59,673 nt of DNA, taken from positions 179,625-239,297 of the forward strand of contig PLSM01000194.1 of the NCBI GenBank assembly GCA_003165075.1, in the 5' to 3' direction. This DNA is from Acidobacteriaceae bacterium. Its GTDB lineage: Bacteria; Acidobacteriota; Terriglobia; Terriglobales; Acidobacteriaceae. This document shows positions 17,366 to 26,550 of the stretch, piece by piece (the first letter of the stretch is position 1; every line of letters starts with the position of its first letter). The notes below the pieces were generated by a model. The model saw only the letters and a program-made list of their open reading frames with translations. It searched no databases and was not told the DNA's origin. The translations under genes and the position numbers were made by a program.

Positions 17366-18787
17366 CTAGCGTACAACCTGGTCGACAAGCTCGCCATCGG
17401 CGGAGACCAGCGACAGGACCAGCGGCATCTGGCCAAAGGCATGTGTGGAACAGCTAAGGCACGGATCGAAGGTCCGAACCACGGCTTCAACACGATTGAG
17501 AATGCCCTCGGTGAACTTGCCGTCCTTCACATAATGCTTGGCGGCCTGCAACACGCCTTTATTCATGGCGTTGTTGTTTTGCCCTGTGGCGATGATCAGG
17601 TTGGCCCAGACCATCTTGCCGTTCTCGTCCACCTTGTAGTGATGGCTCAATGTGCCGCGCGGAGCCTCGGCCTGTCCTGCTCCCTCCAACCGGTTGACAC
17701 CGGCGGTGGCGCGCACTTGCTTATCCAGGATGCGCGGATCGTTGAGTATCTGCTCGATCTTCTCGATGCCGTAGACCATCTCGACGAGTCGCGCGTGATG
17801 GTAGAAGAACGAGCTCTCCACCGGGCCTGAAGCGAGCTGTTTGAACTCGGCAAGCTCCTTTTCGGCCTTGGGCGTTCCCATGCTCTTGACGATGTTGAGC
17901 CGCGCCAGAGGGCCTACGCGATAGCTGCCCTCGGGATAGCCGAGCGGCTTGTAGTAGGCGAACTTTGTGTAGCTGTAGGGCTCCACTGCCTCGCCAATCA
18001 CCTCGGTGTACCGCGCTGCGGTGATCCCGTCTTCCAGGATGTTGCCCTGAGGGTCAATCATGCGCAGAGCGCCGTCGGTGAACTCGATCGACTCGTCTTC
18101 ATTGATCAGGCTCAGGTAGTTGGACGGGAAGTTGGCGAAGACCTCGATCTCCGGCTTGAAGGTGGCTGCGATTTGCTTGTAGGCGCTGAGCGCAAGGTCC
18201 ATGGCAGCATAGGCCTCGGGAAGCATGGCCAGGATCTCATCGCGCTTGGCTTCCGCCAGTGGCTCGGTGACGCCGCCGGGAACCACCCACCCGGGATGAA
18301 TGCGCTTGTTCCCCAGCAACTCGATAATGTGCTGGCCAAAGCGGCGCAGTGCGACGCCCGCACGGCCCAGTTCCGGCTTGGCGGCGACCACTCCGAAGAT
18401 GTGCCGATTGGCGGGGTCCGACTCCATGCCCAGCAGCAGATCCGGTGAAGAGAGATAGAAGAAGCTCAGGGCATGGGACTGCACCATCTGCGCGAGGTTC
18501 AGCATGCGCCGCAACTGCGCGGCGGTATGCGGAATTCGCACCGACATAATGGCTTCGCAGGCCTTGGCCGAGGCCACCAGGTGGCTCACCGGGCAGATGC
18601 CGCAAATGCGCGCCATAAGACTGGGCATCTCGTAGAAGGGTCGTCCTTCACAGAACTTCTCAAAGCCGCGCACCTGTGTAACATGAAAGTGCGCATCTTC
18701 CACTTCACCCTGCGCGTTGAGTTGAATCGTGATCTTGCCGTGTCCTTCAAGGCGGGTAACGGGATCGATAGTGATGGTCTGGCTCAT
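17366..18787 (-). CDS. hoxH: [NiFe] hydrogenase large subunit, group 3d (NAD-linked)
   Basis: The catalytic subunit of the soluble bidirectional hydrogenase, 473 residues. The NiFe ligands are all visible: the L1 motif [10 protein letters not shown] (Cys62, Cys65) and the L2 motif DPCLSCSTH (Cys443, Cys446). After His449 there is a 24-residue tail that HoxW should cut off. The N-terminal [15 protein letters not shown] block is typical. The position next to hoxY and downstream of hoxEFU places it in group 3d (H2 + NAD+ to NADH + H+, reversible) rather than the F420- or methyl-viologen-type group 3 enzymes. It is cytoplasmic. Confidence 0.96.
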   Translation of the reverse strand: MSQTITIDPVTRLEGHGKITIQLNAQGEVEDAHFHVTQVRGFEKFCEGRPFYEMPSLMARICGICPVSHLVASAKACEAIMSVRIPHTAAQLRRMLNLAQMVQSHALSFFYLSSPDLLLGMESDPANRHIFGVVAAKPELGRAGVALRRFGQHIIELLGNKRIHPGWVVPGGVTEPLAEAKRDEILAMLPEAYAAMDLALSAYKQIAATFKPEIEVFANFPSNYLSLINEDESIEFTDGALRMIDPQGNILEDGITAARYTEVIGEAVEPYSYTKFAYYKPLGYPEGSYRVGPLARLNIVKSMGTPKAEKELAEFKQLASGPVESSFFYHHARLVEMVYGIEKIEQILNDPRILDKQVRATAGVNRLEGAGQAEAPRGTLSHHYKVDENGKMVWANLIIATGQNNNAMNKGVLQAAKHYVKDGKFTEGILNRVEAVVRTFDPCLSCSTHAFGQMPLVLSLVSADGELVDQVVR

Positions 18788-18790
18788 GGA

Positions 18791-19324
18791 TCAGGCTCCA
18801 AAACGGGTGAGAGCCGGAATATCCAGTGGCTCACCGGTTACCAGCGCGGTCAGCGCCGCATAAAAAGTATCGGCCGAGGGCGGGCAGCCGGGCAGGAAAA
18901 CGTCCACATTCACAAACTCGTGAATGGGCCGCACCACCTTCAGCAGCTTGGGCACCACGACACAGGGAATCTGTTGTTGCACGGTGGCGTTCTCAATGTA
19001 CGCTCGCTCGAGGATTGCGTCCGGGCCGATGGGATTGCGCATCGACGGCACGTTTCCAGCCACGGCGCAATCGCCCATCGCCACCAGTGTCTTGGAATGC
19101 GCGCGAATCTTCTTGATCTTCTTCTCGTCGTCTACCGAGGCTACTGCGCCCTCGACCAGCACGATGTCCACCTCATCGGGGAACTCCTTGGCGTCCACGA
19201 TGGGGCTGTAGACCACATCGACGAACTCCGCAAGTTCGATGAGCCTTTCATCCATGTCGAGAAACGACATGTGGCAGCCGGAACATCCGTCCAGCCAGAC
19301 TGTTGCCAATTTCAGTTTGCTCAT
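18791..19324 (-). CDS. hoxY: [NiFe] hydrogenase small subunit, group 3d
   Basis: A 177-residue small subunit holding the proximal 4Fe-4S cluster. The ligands are seen as [10 protein letters not shown] (Cys14, Cys17), [12 protein letters not shown] and [11 protein letters not shown]. It lacks a twin-arginine signal and extra clusters, as expected for the compact cytoplasmic HoxY. hoxU ends in a four-base ATGA overlap with its start, and hoxH begins three bases after its stop, so stoichiometric translation is likely. Confidence 0.95.
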   Translation of the reverse strand: MSKLKLATVWLDGCSGCHMSFLDMDERLIELAEFVDVVYSPIVDAKEFPDEVDIVLVEGAVASVDDEKKIKKIRAHSKTLVAMGDCAVAGNVPSMRNPIGPDAILERAYIENATVQQQIPCVVVPKLLKVVRPIHEFVNVDVFLPGCPPSADTFYAALTALVTGEPLDIPALTRFGA

Positions 19325-20034
19325 TGCGCTTCCCTCATGAGGTTCAGGTAAGGCAGAAATTCAGGGTTCTTGGGATGATCGGTGCCGACCTTGCTCTTGT
19401 CGAAAAGGGCTCCGGTGGGGCAAACCTGCACGCATTTGCCGCAGCGGGTGCAACTGGAACTTCCCCAATCTTCATGCAGATCGGTGATCACGATAGAGTT
19501 GATGCCCCGGCCCATCACGTCCCACACGTGCGCGCCCTCGATCTCCGCGCAGACCCGCACACAGCGTGTGCACAGAATGCAGCGGTTGTGGTCGATGGTG
19601 AAACGCTCGTTCGAGGCGTCAACGGTCAGTTGCGGATTGCGATAGGGCAGCCGAATATGGGTTAAGCCCTGTTCCTGGCCCAGCGTTTGCAGTTCGCAGT
19701 GGCCATTGGCCACGCAAACTGAGCAGATGTGGTTGCGCTCGGCAAACAGCAGTTCAAGAATCGTGCGGCGATGCTGTTTCAGGCGCTCGGTGTTGGTGCT
19801 TACCTCCATGCCCTCAAAGACGGTGGCCACACAGGCAGGCAACAGCTTCTTGCTTCCCTTGATCTCCACCAGGCACATGCGGCAGGCGCCAACATCGCTC
19901 AGGCCTTCCATATGGCAGAGAGTGGGAATGTAGATCTCATTCTCTCGCGCTACTTCCAGGATGGTCTGGCCTCTGCGAGCGCTCACTTCCTGCTCATCGA
20001 TGATTAGTGTTTTGACTTCCACGGCGTCGCTCAT
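19321..20034 (-). CDS. hoxU: NAD-linked hydrogenase diaphorase subunit HoxU (NuoG N-terminal-like)
   Basis: A 237-residue electron-transfer subunit. The N-terminal plant-type 2Fe-2S domain has [21 protein letters not shown] His-containing 4Fe-4S site follows at [15 protein letters not shown], then two 4Fe-4S clusters at [11 protein letters not shown] and [12 protein letters not shown]. It carries electrons between HoxF and HoxY. It overlaps hoxF and hoxY by four bases each. A close paralogue lies at 28315-29040. Confidence 0.95.
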   Translation of the reverse strand: MSDAVEVKTLIIDEQEVSARRGQTILEVARENEIYIPTLCHMEGLSDVGACRMCLVEIKGSKKLLPACVATVFEGMEVSTNTERLKQHRRTILELLFAERNHICSVCVANGHCELQTLGQEQGLTHIRLPYRNPQLTVDASNERFTIDHNRCILCTRCVRVCAEIEGAHVWDVMGRGINSIVITDLHEDWGSSSCTRCGKCVQVCPTGALFDKSKVGTDHPKNPEFLPYLNLMREAQ

Positions 20035-21671
20035 GCCAACACCTCCACAGGGGCTTTAATGTTGCAGACGCCGGCCGGACAGCGCTTATGCACGATGTGT
20101 TCGATGTATTCGTTCCTGAAGTATTTGAGGGTGCTCAGGACCGGATTGGGTGCCGTCATGCCCAGGCCGCACAGACTGGTGTCCTTGATGGTGCCGCAGA
20201 GTTCCTCCAGCAGTTCCAGCTCTTCCATGGTTCCCGAGCCGTCGCAGAAGCGCGACAGCAGGGTGTACATCTGCGCAGTGCCCGCGCGGCAGGGAATGCA
20301 CTTGCCGCAGGACTCGGTCATGCAGAACTCCACAAAGAAGCGCGCCACGTTGACCATGCACGAGGTGTCATCCATCACGATCATGCCGCCTGAACCCATG
20401 ATCGATCCGGCTGCCATCAAGGCGTCGTAACTGACCCCCAGGTCGAGCATATCCGCGGGAATGCAGCCGCCCGACGGACCGCCGGTTTGCACTGCCTTCA
20501 ATTTATGGCCGTCCGGTACTCCACCGCCAATGACGTCGATGATTTCCCATAGCTTGATGCCCATGGGTACTTCCACAAGGCCGGTGTTGGTGATCTTGCC
20601 GGTGAGAGCAAATACCTTGGTCCCTTTGCTTCTCTCCGAGCCCATGTTGAAAAACCACTTGCCGCCGTTGCGCATGATGGGTGCGACGTTGGCGTAGGTC
20701 TCAACGTTGTTGATCAGCGTGGGTTTGCCCCATAGTCCGCTGACTGCCGGATAAGGAGGCCTCGGTTTAGGAGTGCCGCGACGCCCTTCAATTGAGGCGA
20801 TCAGCGCCGTTTCCTCGCCGCAGACAAAAGCCCCCGCGCCGAGGCGAATCTCCATGTCGAAGTTGAACGTTGTCCCGCAGATGTTGTTGCCCAGCAGGCC
20901 GCGGCGGCGTGCCTCGCGCAGCGCGGTCGTCAGCCGGGAAACGGCAACCGGATACTCGGCCCGAACGTAGATAAATCCCTTGCTCGCGCCCACCGCATAG
21001 GCTGCGATGGCCATGCCTTCGATCACCCGATGCGGGTCGCCTTCCATCACGCTGCGATCCATGAAAGCTCCAGGATCGCCTTCGTCGCCGTTGCAGACGA
21101 CATATTTCATGTCGCCCCCGGCCTTGGAGACGGTTCCCCACTTCAGACCGGTGGGATAGCCGCCGCCGCCGCGACCCCTCAGCCCGCTTTCGGTGATGCG
21201 GTGGATCACGCCGTTGGGCGTCATTTCAGTCAGTGCGGTCAGCAGAGCCTTGTATCCGTCGCGGCCAATGTAGTCGTCGATCTTTTCCGGATCGATGTAG
21301 CCGGCATTCTCCAGAACTACGCGCACCTGTTTGTCGAAGTGATCGCTCAGGTCGCACTGCAACTCCGCCACCGGCTCGCCGCCCAGGCTGGCCACAATCG
21401 ACTCAGCGTGGTCGGAATGCACATGGCGATAGAGGGTCTCGGCGGGGTCTACCCGCACCAGCGGGCCCGAGGAGCATGGCCCCATGCACCCCGTACGGCG
21501 AACCAGCACCTTCTTGCCCGATGCTTCCGCTTCCTTTACCAGTGCTTCCCGCAACCGATCCGCGCCTTGACTGGCGCAGGCCAAATCCATACAGACATTT
21601 ACTTCATAGTCGTATTTTTCGTGTTCCTGGCGGACGCTCGTTGCTATTTGTTCGAGCTCTTCGATTGTCAT
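20031..21671 (-). CDS. hoxF: NAD-linked hydrogenase diaphorase flavoprotein HoxF (NuoF-like)
   Basis: The FMN- and NAD-binding subunit of the HoxEFU diaphorase, 546 residues. A thioredoxin-like 2Fe-2S domain comes first ([11 protein letters not shown], then [10 protein letters not shown]). The 51-kDa core follows with [13 protein letters not shown] for [19 protein letters not shown] for NADH, and the N3-type cluster [12 protein letters not shown] with [10 protein letters not shown]. The start was set at the ATG overlapping the hoxE stop (ATGA at 21671-21668) rather than the GTG at 21683. There is no GltD-like extension, in contrast to the paralogue at 29056-32217. Confidence 0.95.
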   Translation of the reverse strand: MTIEELEQIATSVRQEHEKYDYEVNVCMDLACASQGADRLREALVKEAEASGKKVLVRRTGCMGPCSSGPLVRVDPAETLYRHVHSDHAESIVASLGGEPVAELQCDLSDHFDKQVRVVLENAGYIDPEKIDDYIGRDGYKALLTALTEMTPNGVIHRITESGLRGRGGGGYPTGLKWGTVSKAGGDMKYVVCNGDEGDPGAFMDRSVMEGDPHRVIEGMAIAAYAVGASKGFIYVRAEYPVAVSRLTTALREARRRGLLGNNICGTTFNFDMEIRLGAGAFVCGEETALIASIEGRRGTPKPRPPYPAVSGLWGKPTLINNVETYANVAPIMRNGGKWFFNMGSERSKGTKVFALTGKITNTGLVEVPMGIKLWEIIDVIGGGVPDGHKLKAVQTGGPSGGCIPADMLDLGVSYDALMAAGSIMGSGGMIVMDDTSCMVNVARFFVEFCMTESCGKCIPCRAGTAQMYTLLSRFCDGSGTMEELELLEELCGTIKDTSLCGLGMTAPNPVLSTLKYFRNEYIEHIVHKRCPAGVCNIKAPVEVLA

Positions 21672-22165
21672 TCCACCGCCCACCTTTCGAGTTGTGCCAG
21701 CAATTGGTCGGAGGTCACTTCGCCAGCCACTTCCCCGTCAGACAGCACCACGGGAGCACGGCTGCAGGCGCCCACGCAACGGGCCGTCATCAGGCTGATA
21801 TTGCCGTCCCTGGTGGTCTGACCCATGCATATACCGAGATGTTCCTGAGCCGCGGCCACCAGCTTGTCAGTACCCTTGATGTAGCAGGCTGTACCGGCGC
21901 AGATGGTCATGGTGTGTTTGCCCGGAGGCTTGAGGCTGAAGTAGTGGTAAAAGGTCACCACTCCATATGCCTGGCTGAGCGGCACGCGCAACGAACGGGC
22001 CACAAAGCGAATGGCATCGTCGTCCAGATAGCCGAAGGAAGACTGCACGGTGTGCAGCGTTTCAATCAAAGCGTGGCGGGCATAACCATTCTTGCGCATG
22101 GTGCCGTTCACGATCTTCCATCGTTTGTCGTCGCTTGGCAACGGCGGTAGTGTGAAAGCTGACAC
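21668..22165 (-). CDS. hoxE: NAD-linked hydrogenase diaphorase subunit HoxE (NuoE-like)
   Basis: A thioredoxin-fold 2Fe-2S protein of about 165 residues. The cluster ligands are [10 protein letters not shown] and [13 protein letters not shown] at 22165 preceded by GGGGAGGA is preferred over the TTG at 22183. It is the first gene of the operon hoxE-F-U-Y-H-W, all with overlaps or gaps of at most 14 bases. A perfect CRP/FNR-type palindrome lies 94 bases upstream (22259-22272), and a TACAAA hexamer at 22235-22230 is placed as expected for a -10 element activated from that site. Confidence 0.93.
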   Translation of the reverse strand: MSAFTLPPLPSDDKRWKIVNGTMRKNGYARHALIETLHTVQSSFGYLDDDAIRFVARSLRVPLSQAYGVVTFYHYFSLKPPGKHTMTICAGTACYIKGTDKLVAAAQEHLGICMGQTTRDGNISLMTARCVGACSRAPVVLSDGEVAGEVTSDQLLAQLERWAVE

Positions 22166-22258
22166 GGTTCCTCCCCGATGCAACCACAGGATGCAGAGCG
22201 ATTCTGCTCCAGCATCTGCTCCTTGTCTATTTGTACGAGTGCAAGTCCTTTTTTATCC

Positions 22259-22272
22259 GTGACAACGGTCAC
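22259..22272. promoter_or_regulatory. CRP/FNR-family operator upstream of hoxE
   Basis: GTGACAACGGTCAC is a perfect GTGA-N6-TCAC palindrome, extended to seven-base arms (CCGTGAC and GTCACGG). Its centre lies about 42 bases before the transcription start implied by TACAAA (minus strand, 22235-22230). This is the classical class II activator spacing. Confidence 0.65.
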
Positions 22273-22460
22273 GGGGCTGGTAAAGTATCCCAACCTATGG
22301 CACTTTGCACCACCAATTCGCGAAGCGCCACTAAAACAGCGTCTTCGATCCTCAATGCGGTGTGTGTTCTAGGCAGTCTCTGAGGAAGTTCGATTGTGGT
22401 GCCGACAGTCCCTCGCGAGTTGTCCAGGCTGCGGAAAAACGCATTCCGCAGCGAGGCGAC

Positions 22461-22571
22461 GGGTTCAACCTCTCCATAAAGCCAACGGAACAAGCGTAGG
22501 CCTCCGCCTCAGGGATGCGCTCTTCACCGATTTCACTCGAAATCTCGCGCTTTCCGGTAGCCTGTTCAGCC
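22461..22571 (+). repeat. Dispersed intergenic repeat, copy B
   Basis: This aligns with the complement of 7691-7800 over about 110 bases, with CATAAAGCCAAC near one end and CCTGTTCAGCCC at the other. It lies in the non-coding gap between the divergent hoxE and feoA promoters. Remaining bases of the gap from 22184 to 22460 outside the hoxE operator show no convincing gene. Confidence 0.7.
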
Positions 22572-22690
22572 CACACTAATGTCTTGCGAAATCAAGTTTG
22601 CCTGCGAGGGGTAGATTAATTCAAACGGACCCACTGCCGGGCATTCAGGCGGCTTGATTTGGGAACTCATCAACATTTTGGTCATATGGA

Positions 22691-22704
22691 GTGATTTAAA
22701 TCAC
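22691..22704. promoter_or_regulatory. CRP/FNR-family operator upstream of feoAB
   Basis: GTGATTTAAATCAC is a perfect palindrome over all 14 bases and fits the GTGA-N6-TCAC motif. TAAAAAT at 22728-22734 lies at the spacing expected for a -10 element with the operator at about -41. No separate Fur box was recognised. Confidence 0.65.
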
Positions 22705-22780
22705 ATCGCTCCAATCCCCTTTGCTGCTAAAAATCAGACAACGTTCCGATAGTGATTTTGAGGGGTCTTCAGGGGGGAAA

Positions 22781-22812
22781 GGGGCGGTTGGCGCAGGTTG
22801 CCAACCGTCCCC
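22781..22812 (+). other. Strong hairpin in the feoA leader
   Basis: GGGGCGGTTGGC (22781-22792) pairs with GCCAACCGTCCCC (22800-22812) with one G-T wobble and a seven-base loop. It falls between the predicted feoA promoter and the chosen feoA start, so it would be in the mRNA leader. There is no T run after it. It could be a regulatory or stabilising structure. Confidence 0.5.
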
Positions 22813-22967
22813 TTCTGGCCGGGGGTCGAGTGATGCGCGAAAAGAATGCGGATGTTCCGCAGTCTCATGTTTGCAACTCAGACCGAATCGGTCGTATACT
22901 GAAGTCCGACTATTCCGGTCGTAGTTGCGGTGTCCTGCCCTTCCGGCAGCCCCATGGAGTTCGACGG

Positions 22968-23267
22968 TTGAGCGTGCTGAGCGAACTGAAAGTTGGCGAG
23001 AGCGGTGTCCTGGTGACGTTGGCTCTGCCTGAATCCGTCCAGAACCACCTGATGCACATGGGCTTTGTTCCCGATGCCCTGGTAACCGTGCTGCGCCGTG
23101 CTCCTGCCGGCGATCCAACTGTATATGGCGTCGACGGCATGGAGATTGCCCTCCGTCACGAAACCGCGGAGGCCATTCGAGTGCGAAGCACCGAGGTTGC
23201 CTGGTCCGAGGATACAAACGACACAGAGAAGGACGACGCGCCCAAGCTGGCCGAGGCCGCGCGATGA
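22968..23267 (+). CDS. feoA: Ferrous iron transport protein A (FeoA domain)
   Basis: A small SH3-like FeoA protein of about 99 residues that assists the FeoB ferrous iron channel. The domain runs from LSELKVGESGVLVTL through HLMHMGFVPDALVTVLRRAP to the end strand GMEIALRHETAEAIRV. The TTG at 22968 has GGAG eight bases upstream and gives the usual domain length. The frame is open further upstream (ATG at 22833, and 22752), which would add unrelated N-terminal sequence running through the leader. It overlaps feoB by four bases (ATGA). A charged tail of about 25 residues follows the domain. Confidence 0.82.
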   Translation: MSVLSELKVGESGVLVTLALPESVQNHLMHMGFVPDALVTVLRRAPAGDPTVYGVDGMEIALRHETAEAIRVRSTEVAWSEDTNDTEKDDAPKLAEAAR

Positions 23268-25177
23268 GTTCCTGCTGCACTCCCACGGCCTATGAGCCGC
23301 CTGCCGCTCCACCGCCGGCGGGAGAGCTTCACACGATAGTTCTCATCGGCCCTCCAAACTCAGGCAAGTCTACTCTTTTCAATCGCCTCACTGGGTTACG
23401 CCAGAAGGTAGCCAACTATCCGGGCGTCACGGTCGAGCAGCGCATGGGCCTCATGGCCGGCGTAGGCCGCGACGATCTCACCCTGATCGATCTGCCCGGC
23501 GTTTACTCGCTCACTCCCTATTCTGAAGATGCGCGCGTTTCCATCGACGTGCTGCGCGGCAAAATGCCCGGCACGCCCAAGCCCGACGCCGTTTTGTTGG
23601 TCTTGGATTCCCTGCATCTGACGCGTCAATTAATGCTGGCCGCGCCTGTGCTGGCTCTGGGATTGCCTACCCTGGTCCTGCTGAACATGAGCGACCTTAT
23701 GGAGTCCCGCGGCGGTGAAGTCGACACTCTGAAGCTGGCCCGCGAACTGGGAACGCCCGTCGCGCAGATCAGCGCAGTGCACGGAACCGGGCTCGATGCA
23801 GTCCAACTTTTCCTCAATCAGCAAGCCGCCCGCCACGGTGCGCAGCCTCTTTCGCTGCCTGTACTGGGCAATGCCGCCAGCACGCACACCTGGGCGGCCC
23901 AGGTCAGCCGCCGCACCGCCTACCGCGCACCGCTTTCGGCAGAGAACAGCCGCAGGCTCGACGATGTGCTGCTGCATCGCATTTGGGGCCCGCTCTTGTT
24001 TCTGGTCGTGGTGATCGGCGTCTTTGAGGTGGTCTTTACCATCGGCCAGCCACTCTCCGACGTCTTTGGCGACATTCTCGCGCGCATGGGCGGACTGGTG
24101 CGCCCGCTGCTACCCGCGGGCTGGCTCCAATCCCTCATCCTCGACGGCGCGTGGAAGGGCATCTCGTCGGTGCTGGTCTTCCTGCCCCAGATTCTGCTAC
24201 TTTTCCTGTTTATCGGGGTTCTTGAAGACTCTGGTTATCTCGCCCGCGCCGCGCTCATCGCCGACCGCGTCATGCGCACCATCGGGCTCAATGGCAAAGC
24301 ATTTATTCCCCTGCTCTCGGGCTATGCCTGCGCGGTTCCGGCCATCATGGCCACGCGCACCATTGAGAACCGCCGCGACCGCATCGCCACCATTCTGGTC
24401 ACGCCGTTCATGACATGTTCGGCGCGTCTGCCGGTCTACATGCTGCTGATCGCGGCCTTCATCCCCAACACCATGTTTCTCCACGGTTTCTTGAGTTTGC
24501 GCACAATAACTATGCTGAGCCTCTATCTGGCTGGCTTTGTCGCCGCCATGACCACCGCCTGGCTGCTCAAGAGTTCCATCCTCAAATCCAGTGAGACGCC
24601 TTTCATCCTAGAATTGCCGCAATATCGAATGCCCACGCTGCGCTCGCTCGCGATGCGCCTGGTGGATCGCGCACGGGTTTTTCTGCGCCAGGCAGGAACG
24701 ATCATTCTCTGCGTCACGCTTGCGTTGTGGGTACTGGCGCACCTGCCGGTAATGCACACGCCGGGCGGCGCCATCGCCACGCCGGAACTCGCCGATAGCG
24801 TCATTGGCCGCCTGGGCCACTTTATCGAGCCGGCAATTGCGCCCCTCGGATTCAACTGGAAGATCGGCATCGGCCTGATCTCCAGTGTTCTCGCCCGCGA
24901 AGTCATGGTCAGCACCATGGGCACCCTCTACGGCGCCGATCCTGAAACCCAGACCATGCATCTGCAAACCGCCCTGCACCACGACATGACCCTGGGCGGC
25001 GCCATGGCGTTGATGATCTTCTTCGCCTTCGCCATGCAATGCACGTCGACCATGGCCGTGGTCCGCCGCGAAACCAATAGCTGGAAGTGGCCCGCCATCC
25101 AGTTCGCCTACATGCTGGCAATGGCCTACGCCGCCGCCTTCGTGGTCAACCACGTAGTGATGGCATTCCTCGGCTAA
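23264..25177 (+). CDS. feoB: Ferrous iron transport protein B
   Basis: A 637-residue GTP-dependent inner-membrane ferrous iron transporter. The N-terminal G domain shows GPPNSGKST (P-loop, residues 29-37), a DLPGVYSL G3 box and LLNMSD as G4. Gate motifs follow in the membrane part: GYACAVPAIMATRTI with the conserved cysteine, and CSARLPVY. The second gate half ends in CTSTMAVVRRET. A short N-terminal CC- and proline-rich stretch precedes the G domain, and there is no FeoC. The transcript is probably controlled by the palindrome at 22691-22704, consistent with Fe(II) being available under low oxygen. It would feed the many Fe-S and haem proteins in this window. Confidence 0.96.
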   Translation: MSSCCTPTAYEPPAAPPPAGELHTIVLIGPPNSGKSTLFNRLTGLRQKVANYPGVTVEQRMGLMAGVGRDDLTLIDLPGVYSLTPYSEDARVSIDVLRGKMPGTPKPDAVLLVLDSLHLTRQLMLAAPVLALGLPTLVLLNMSDLMESRGGEVDTLKLARELGTPVAQISAVHGTGLDAVQLFLNQQAARHGAQPLSLPVLGNAASTHTWAAQVSRRTAYRAPLSAENSRRLDDVLLHRIWGPLLFLVVVIGVFEVVFTIGQPLSDVFGDILARMGGLVRPLLPAGWLQSLILDGAWKGISSVLVFLPQILLLFLFIGVLEDSGYLARAALIADRVMRTIGLNGKAFIPLLSGYACAVPAIMATRTIENRRDRIATILVTPFMTCSARLPVYMLLIAAFIPNTMFLHGFLSLRTITMLSLYLAGFVAAMTTAWLLKSSILKSSETPFILELPQYRMPTLRSLAMRLVDRARVFLRQAGTIILCVTLALWVLAHLPVMHTPGGAIATPELADSVIGRLGHFIEPAIAPLGFNWKIGIGLISSVLAREVMVSTMGTLYGADPETQTMHLQTALHHDMTLGGAMALMIFFAFAMQCTSTMAVVRRETNSWKWPAIQFAYMLAMAYAAAFVVNHVVMAFLG

Positions 25178-25242
25178 CCTGGGCAATATTGACATATAAC
25201 TCAACATAGAATTCGTATGTATGCGAGTGATAATTTTATGTT

Positions 25243-25310
25243 TGTCATCCTGAGCGGAGCCACTCGCAGCTTCATCGCGAGAGGCGTAGTCGAAGGACCT
25301 GCGGTTGCAT
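25243..25310. repeat. Short intergenic repeat of an acidobacterial type
   Basis: The stretch beginning GTCATCCTGAGCGGAGC and continuing through GTAGTCGAAGGACCTGCGG resembles a short non-coding repeat I know from Acidobacteriota intergenic regions. Only one copy is seen in this window, so the call rests on recall. The remainder of the 25178-25477 gap holds nothing recognisable. Confidence 0.45.
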
Positions 25311-25477
25311 TCTTCTCACAATCCCATTGGCTTTGTCTTCAACAATCCTCGGCCTATCTGACCTGCTCCTTATATCGACATACCCCACCAAATTCCAAAT
25401 TGGACCGATGCGGGAGGTGCGTCAACAGTGCCCGCGTTAACCCGAAGACGTGAGCACCATGTCGCGTGGAAGCCTCT

Positions 25478-26209
25478 TCAGTGCTTCGTCCAGCCGTGCA
25501 TTCCTGCTTCGAAGCTGCGGCGATCAAGTCGGGGCAGTGCGCGCGCTACCTTGTCGGGAACGAGCGGGTAGTGCCTGGCCGCGATGAGCAGCTCCGGGGC
25601 GCACCAAACGCTTTTCTCTGAGGTCATCCAGTGCCGGCTGTCCAAGCGCTCCAGGTTTACAGGTCTCGAGTAGGAACGCAAAGTGCGTTCGCCACGCAGA
25701 TTGTAGTACTGCTCAAAATAGCTAAGCGCAAGCTCGCGCAGCGTACGATAGATGGGCGCGCGGAAGCGCAGCCCTGCAAAGTTCGACTTGGCAATACTTC
25801 CCCACAGTCCCCTTTCGCGGTAAATGGCTACCACGTGGTCGTCGTCCTGTACGGCCTCCAGATCCATCAGGAACGGCGGATGGCCGTTGACACGCAGAGC
25901 TGCAGCGGCCAGGAGTGCTCCCTCTAGGCAGTGCCCTTTGCGCTCACGCAGCACGCGCTGCGGAGACCACGCCGTGTTCGCGTACTGGTACGGCAGCGCG
26001 TCAATGAACTTCTGGATCCGCACCGGCGTCTTCAGCGCGCGCAACGCGCGAAAATTCTCCGGTGACAAGCCGAAGTTCGCGTGCCCGTCATGTTGAATTC
26101 CGCTTTTCGACAGATCTCTGCCCTTCAAAAGCAAAGCCCCAACTCTCTTTGAAAGTCGCCGGTATGAAACAAAAGCGAGTTCTAATGTCCACTCCGGCAG
26201 CGACTCCAA
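25478..26209 (-). CDS. Transglutaminase-like cysteine protease-fold protein
   Basis: A 243-residue soluble protein. The segment RKGHCLEGALLAAAALRVNG with Cys94, then DDDHVVAIYR with His125, looks like the Cys-His pair of the transglutaminase-like fold, followed by a possible third residue near GLWGSIAKSN. No signal peptide is evident, so it should be cytoplasmic. I do not recognise a characterised relative. Upstream, the first ATG at 26209 is used; an internal start before residue 30 cannot be excluded. The neighbours (feoB and an ABC-F ATPase, both on the other strand) give no functional clue. Confidence 0.6.
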   Translation of the reverse strand: MESLPEWTLELAFVSYRRLSKRVGALLLKGRDLSKSGIQHDGHANFGLSPENFRALRALKTPVRIQKFIDALPYQYANTAWSPQRVLRERKGHCLEGALLAAAALRVNGHPPFLMDLEAVQDDDHVVAIYRERGLWGSIAKSNFAGLRFRAPIYRTLRELALSYFEQYYNLRGERTLRSYSRPVNLERLDSRHWMTSEKSVWCAPELLIAARHYPLVPDKVARALPRLDRRSFEAGMHGWTKH

Positions 26210-26550
26210 AAAAACAGCCGTCCAGTACCCGTGAATACCCTTCGCCGCTCTTTTCGGCGGCTATCAGATATAAGTGCGGGGCGCTTGGCACGCATATATC
26301 GGCAGCTTGGCTTGAATGTTATCTTACCGAAGCTTATTCCCGGCCGCCCCAGCTCTCGCCCTTGAGACCCGGCAACACAACCCCTCTGCCGTGCCGTTCT
26401 CCTACCCAACCTATGAGAAACTAGAAGTGCAGCAGTTCTCAGGGGGCTGCCCAAGCGTGCGCGCCCCAATACATTGATCCAAACCAAGCTTCATGCGGCC
26501 CGGCGGAGCCAATACCCCGCTGCGGTCCACCCTCAGGAATCAAGACAAGA
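26210..26550. other. Intergenic gap without recognised gene
   Basis: This gap separates the divergent transglutaminase-like and ABC-F genes and must hold both promoters. A small stem (CGCCG...CGGCG near 26241-26260) is the only structure noticed. The short open frames here have no family resemblance. Confidence 0.5.

Noticed and set aside
22376..22579. Short open frames in the hoxE-feoA gap
   Set aside because: They run across the dispersed repeat and share only the repeat's conceptual peptide with the copy at 7691-7800.
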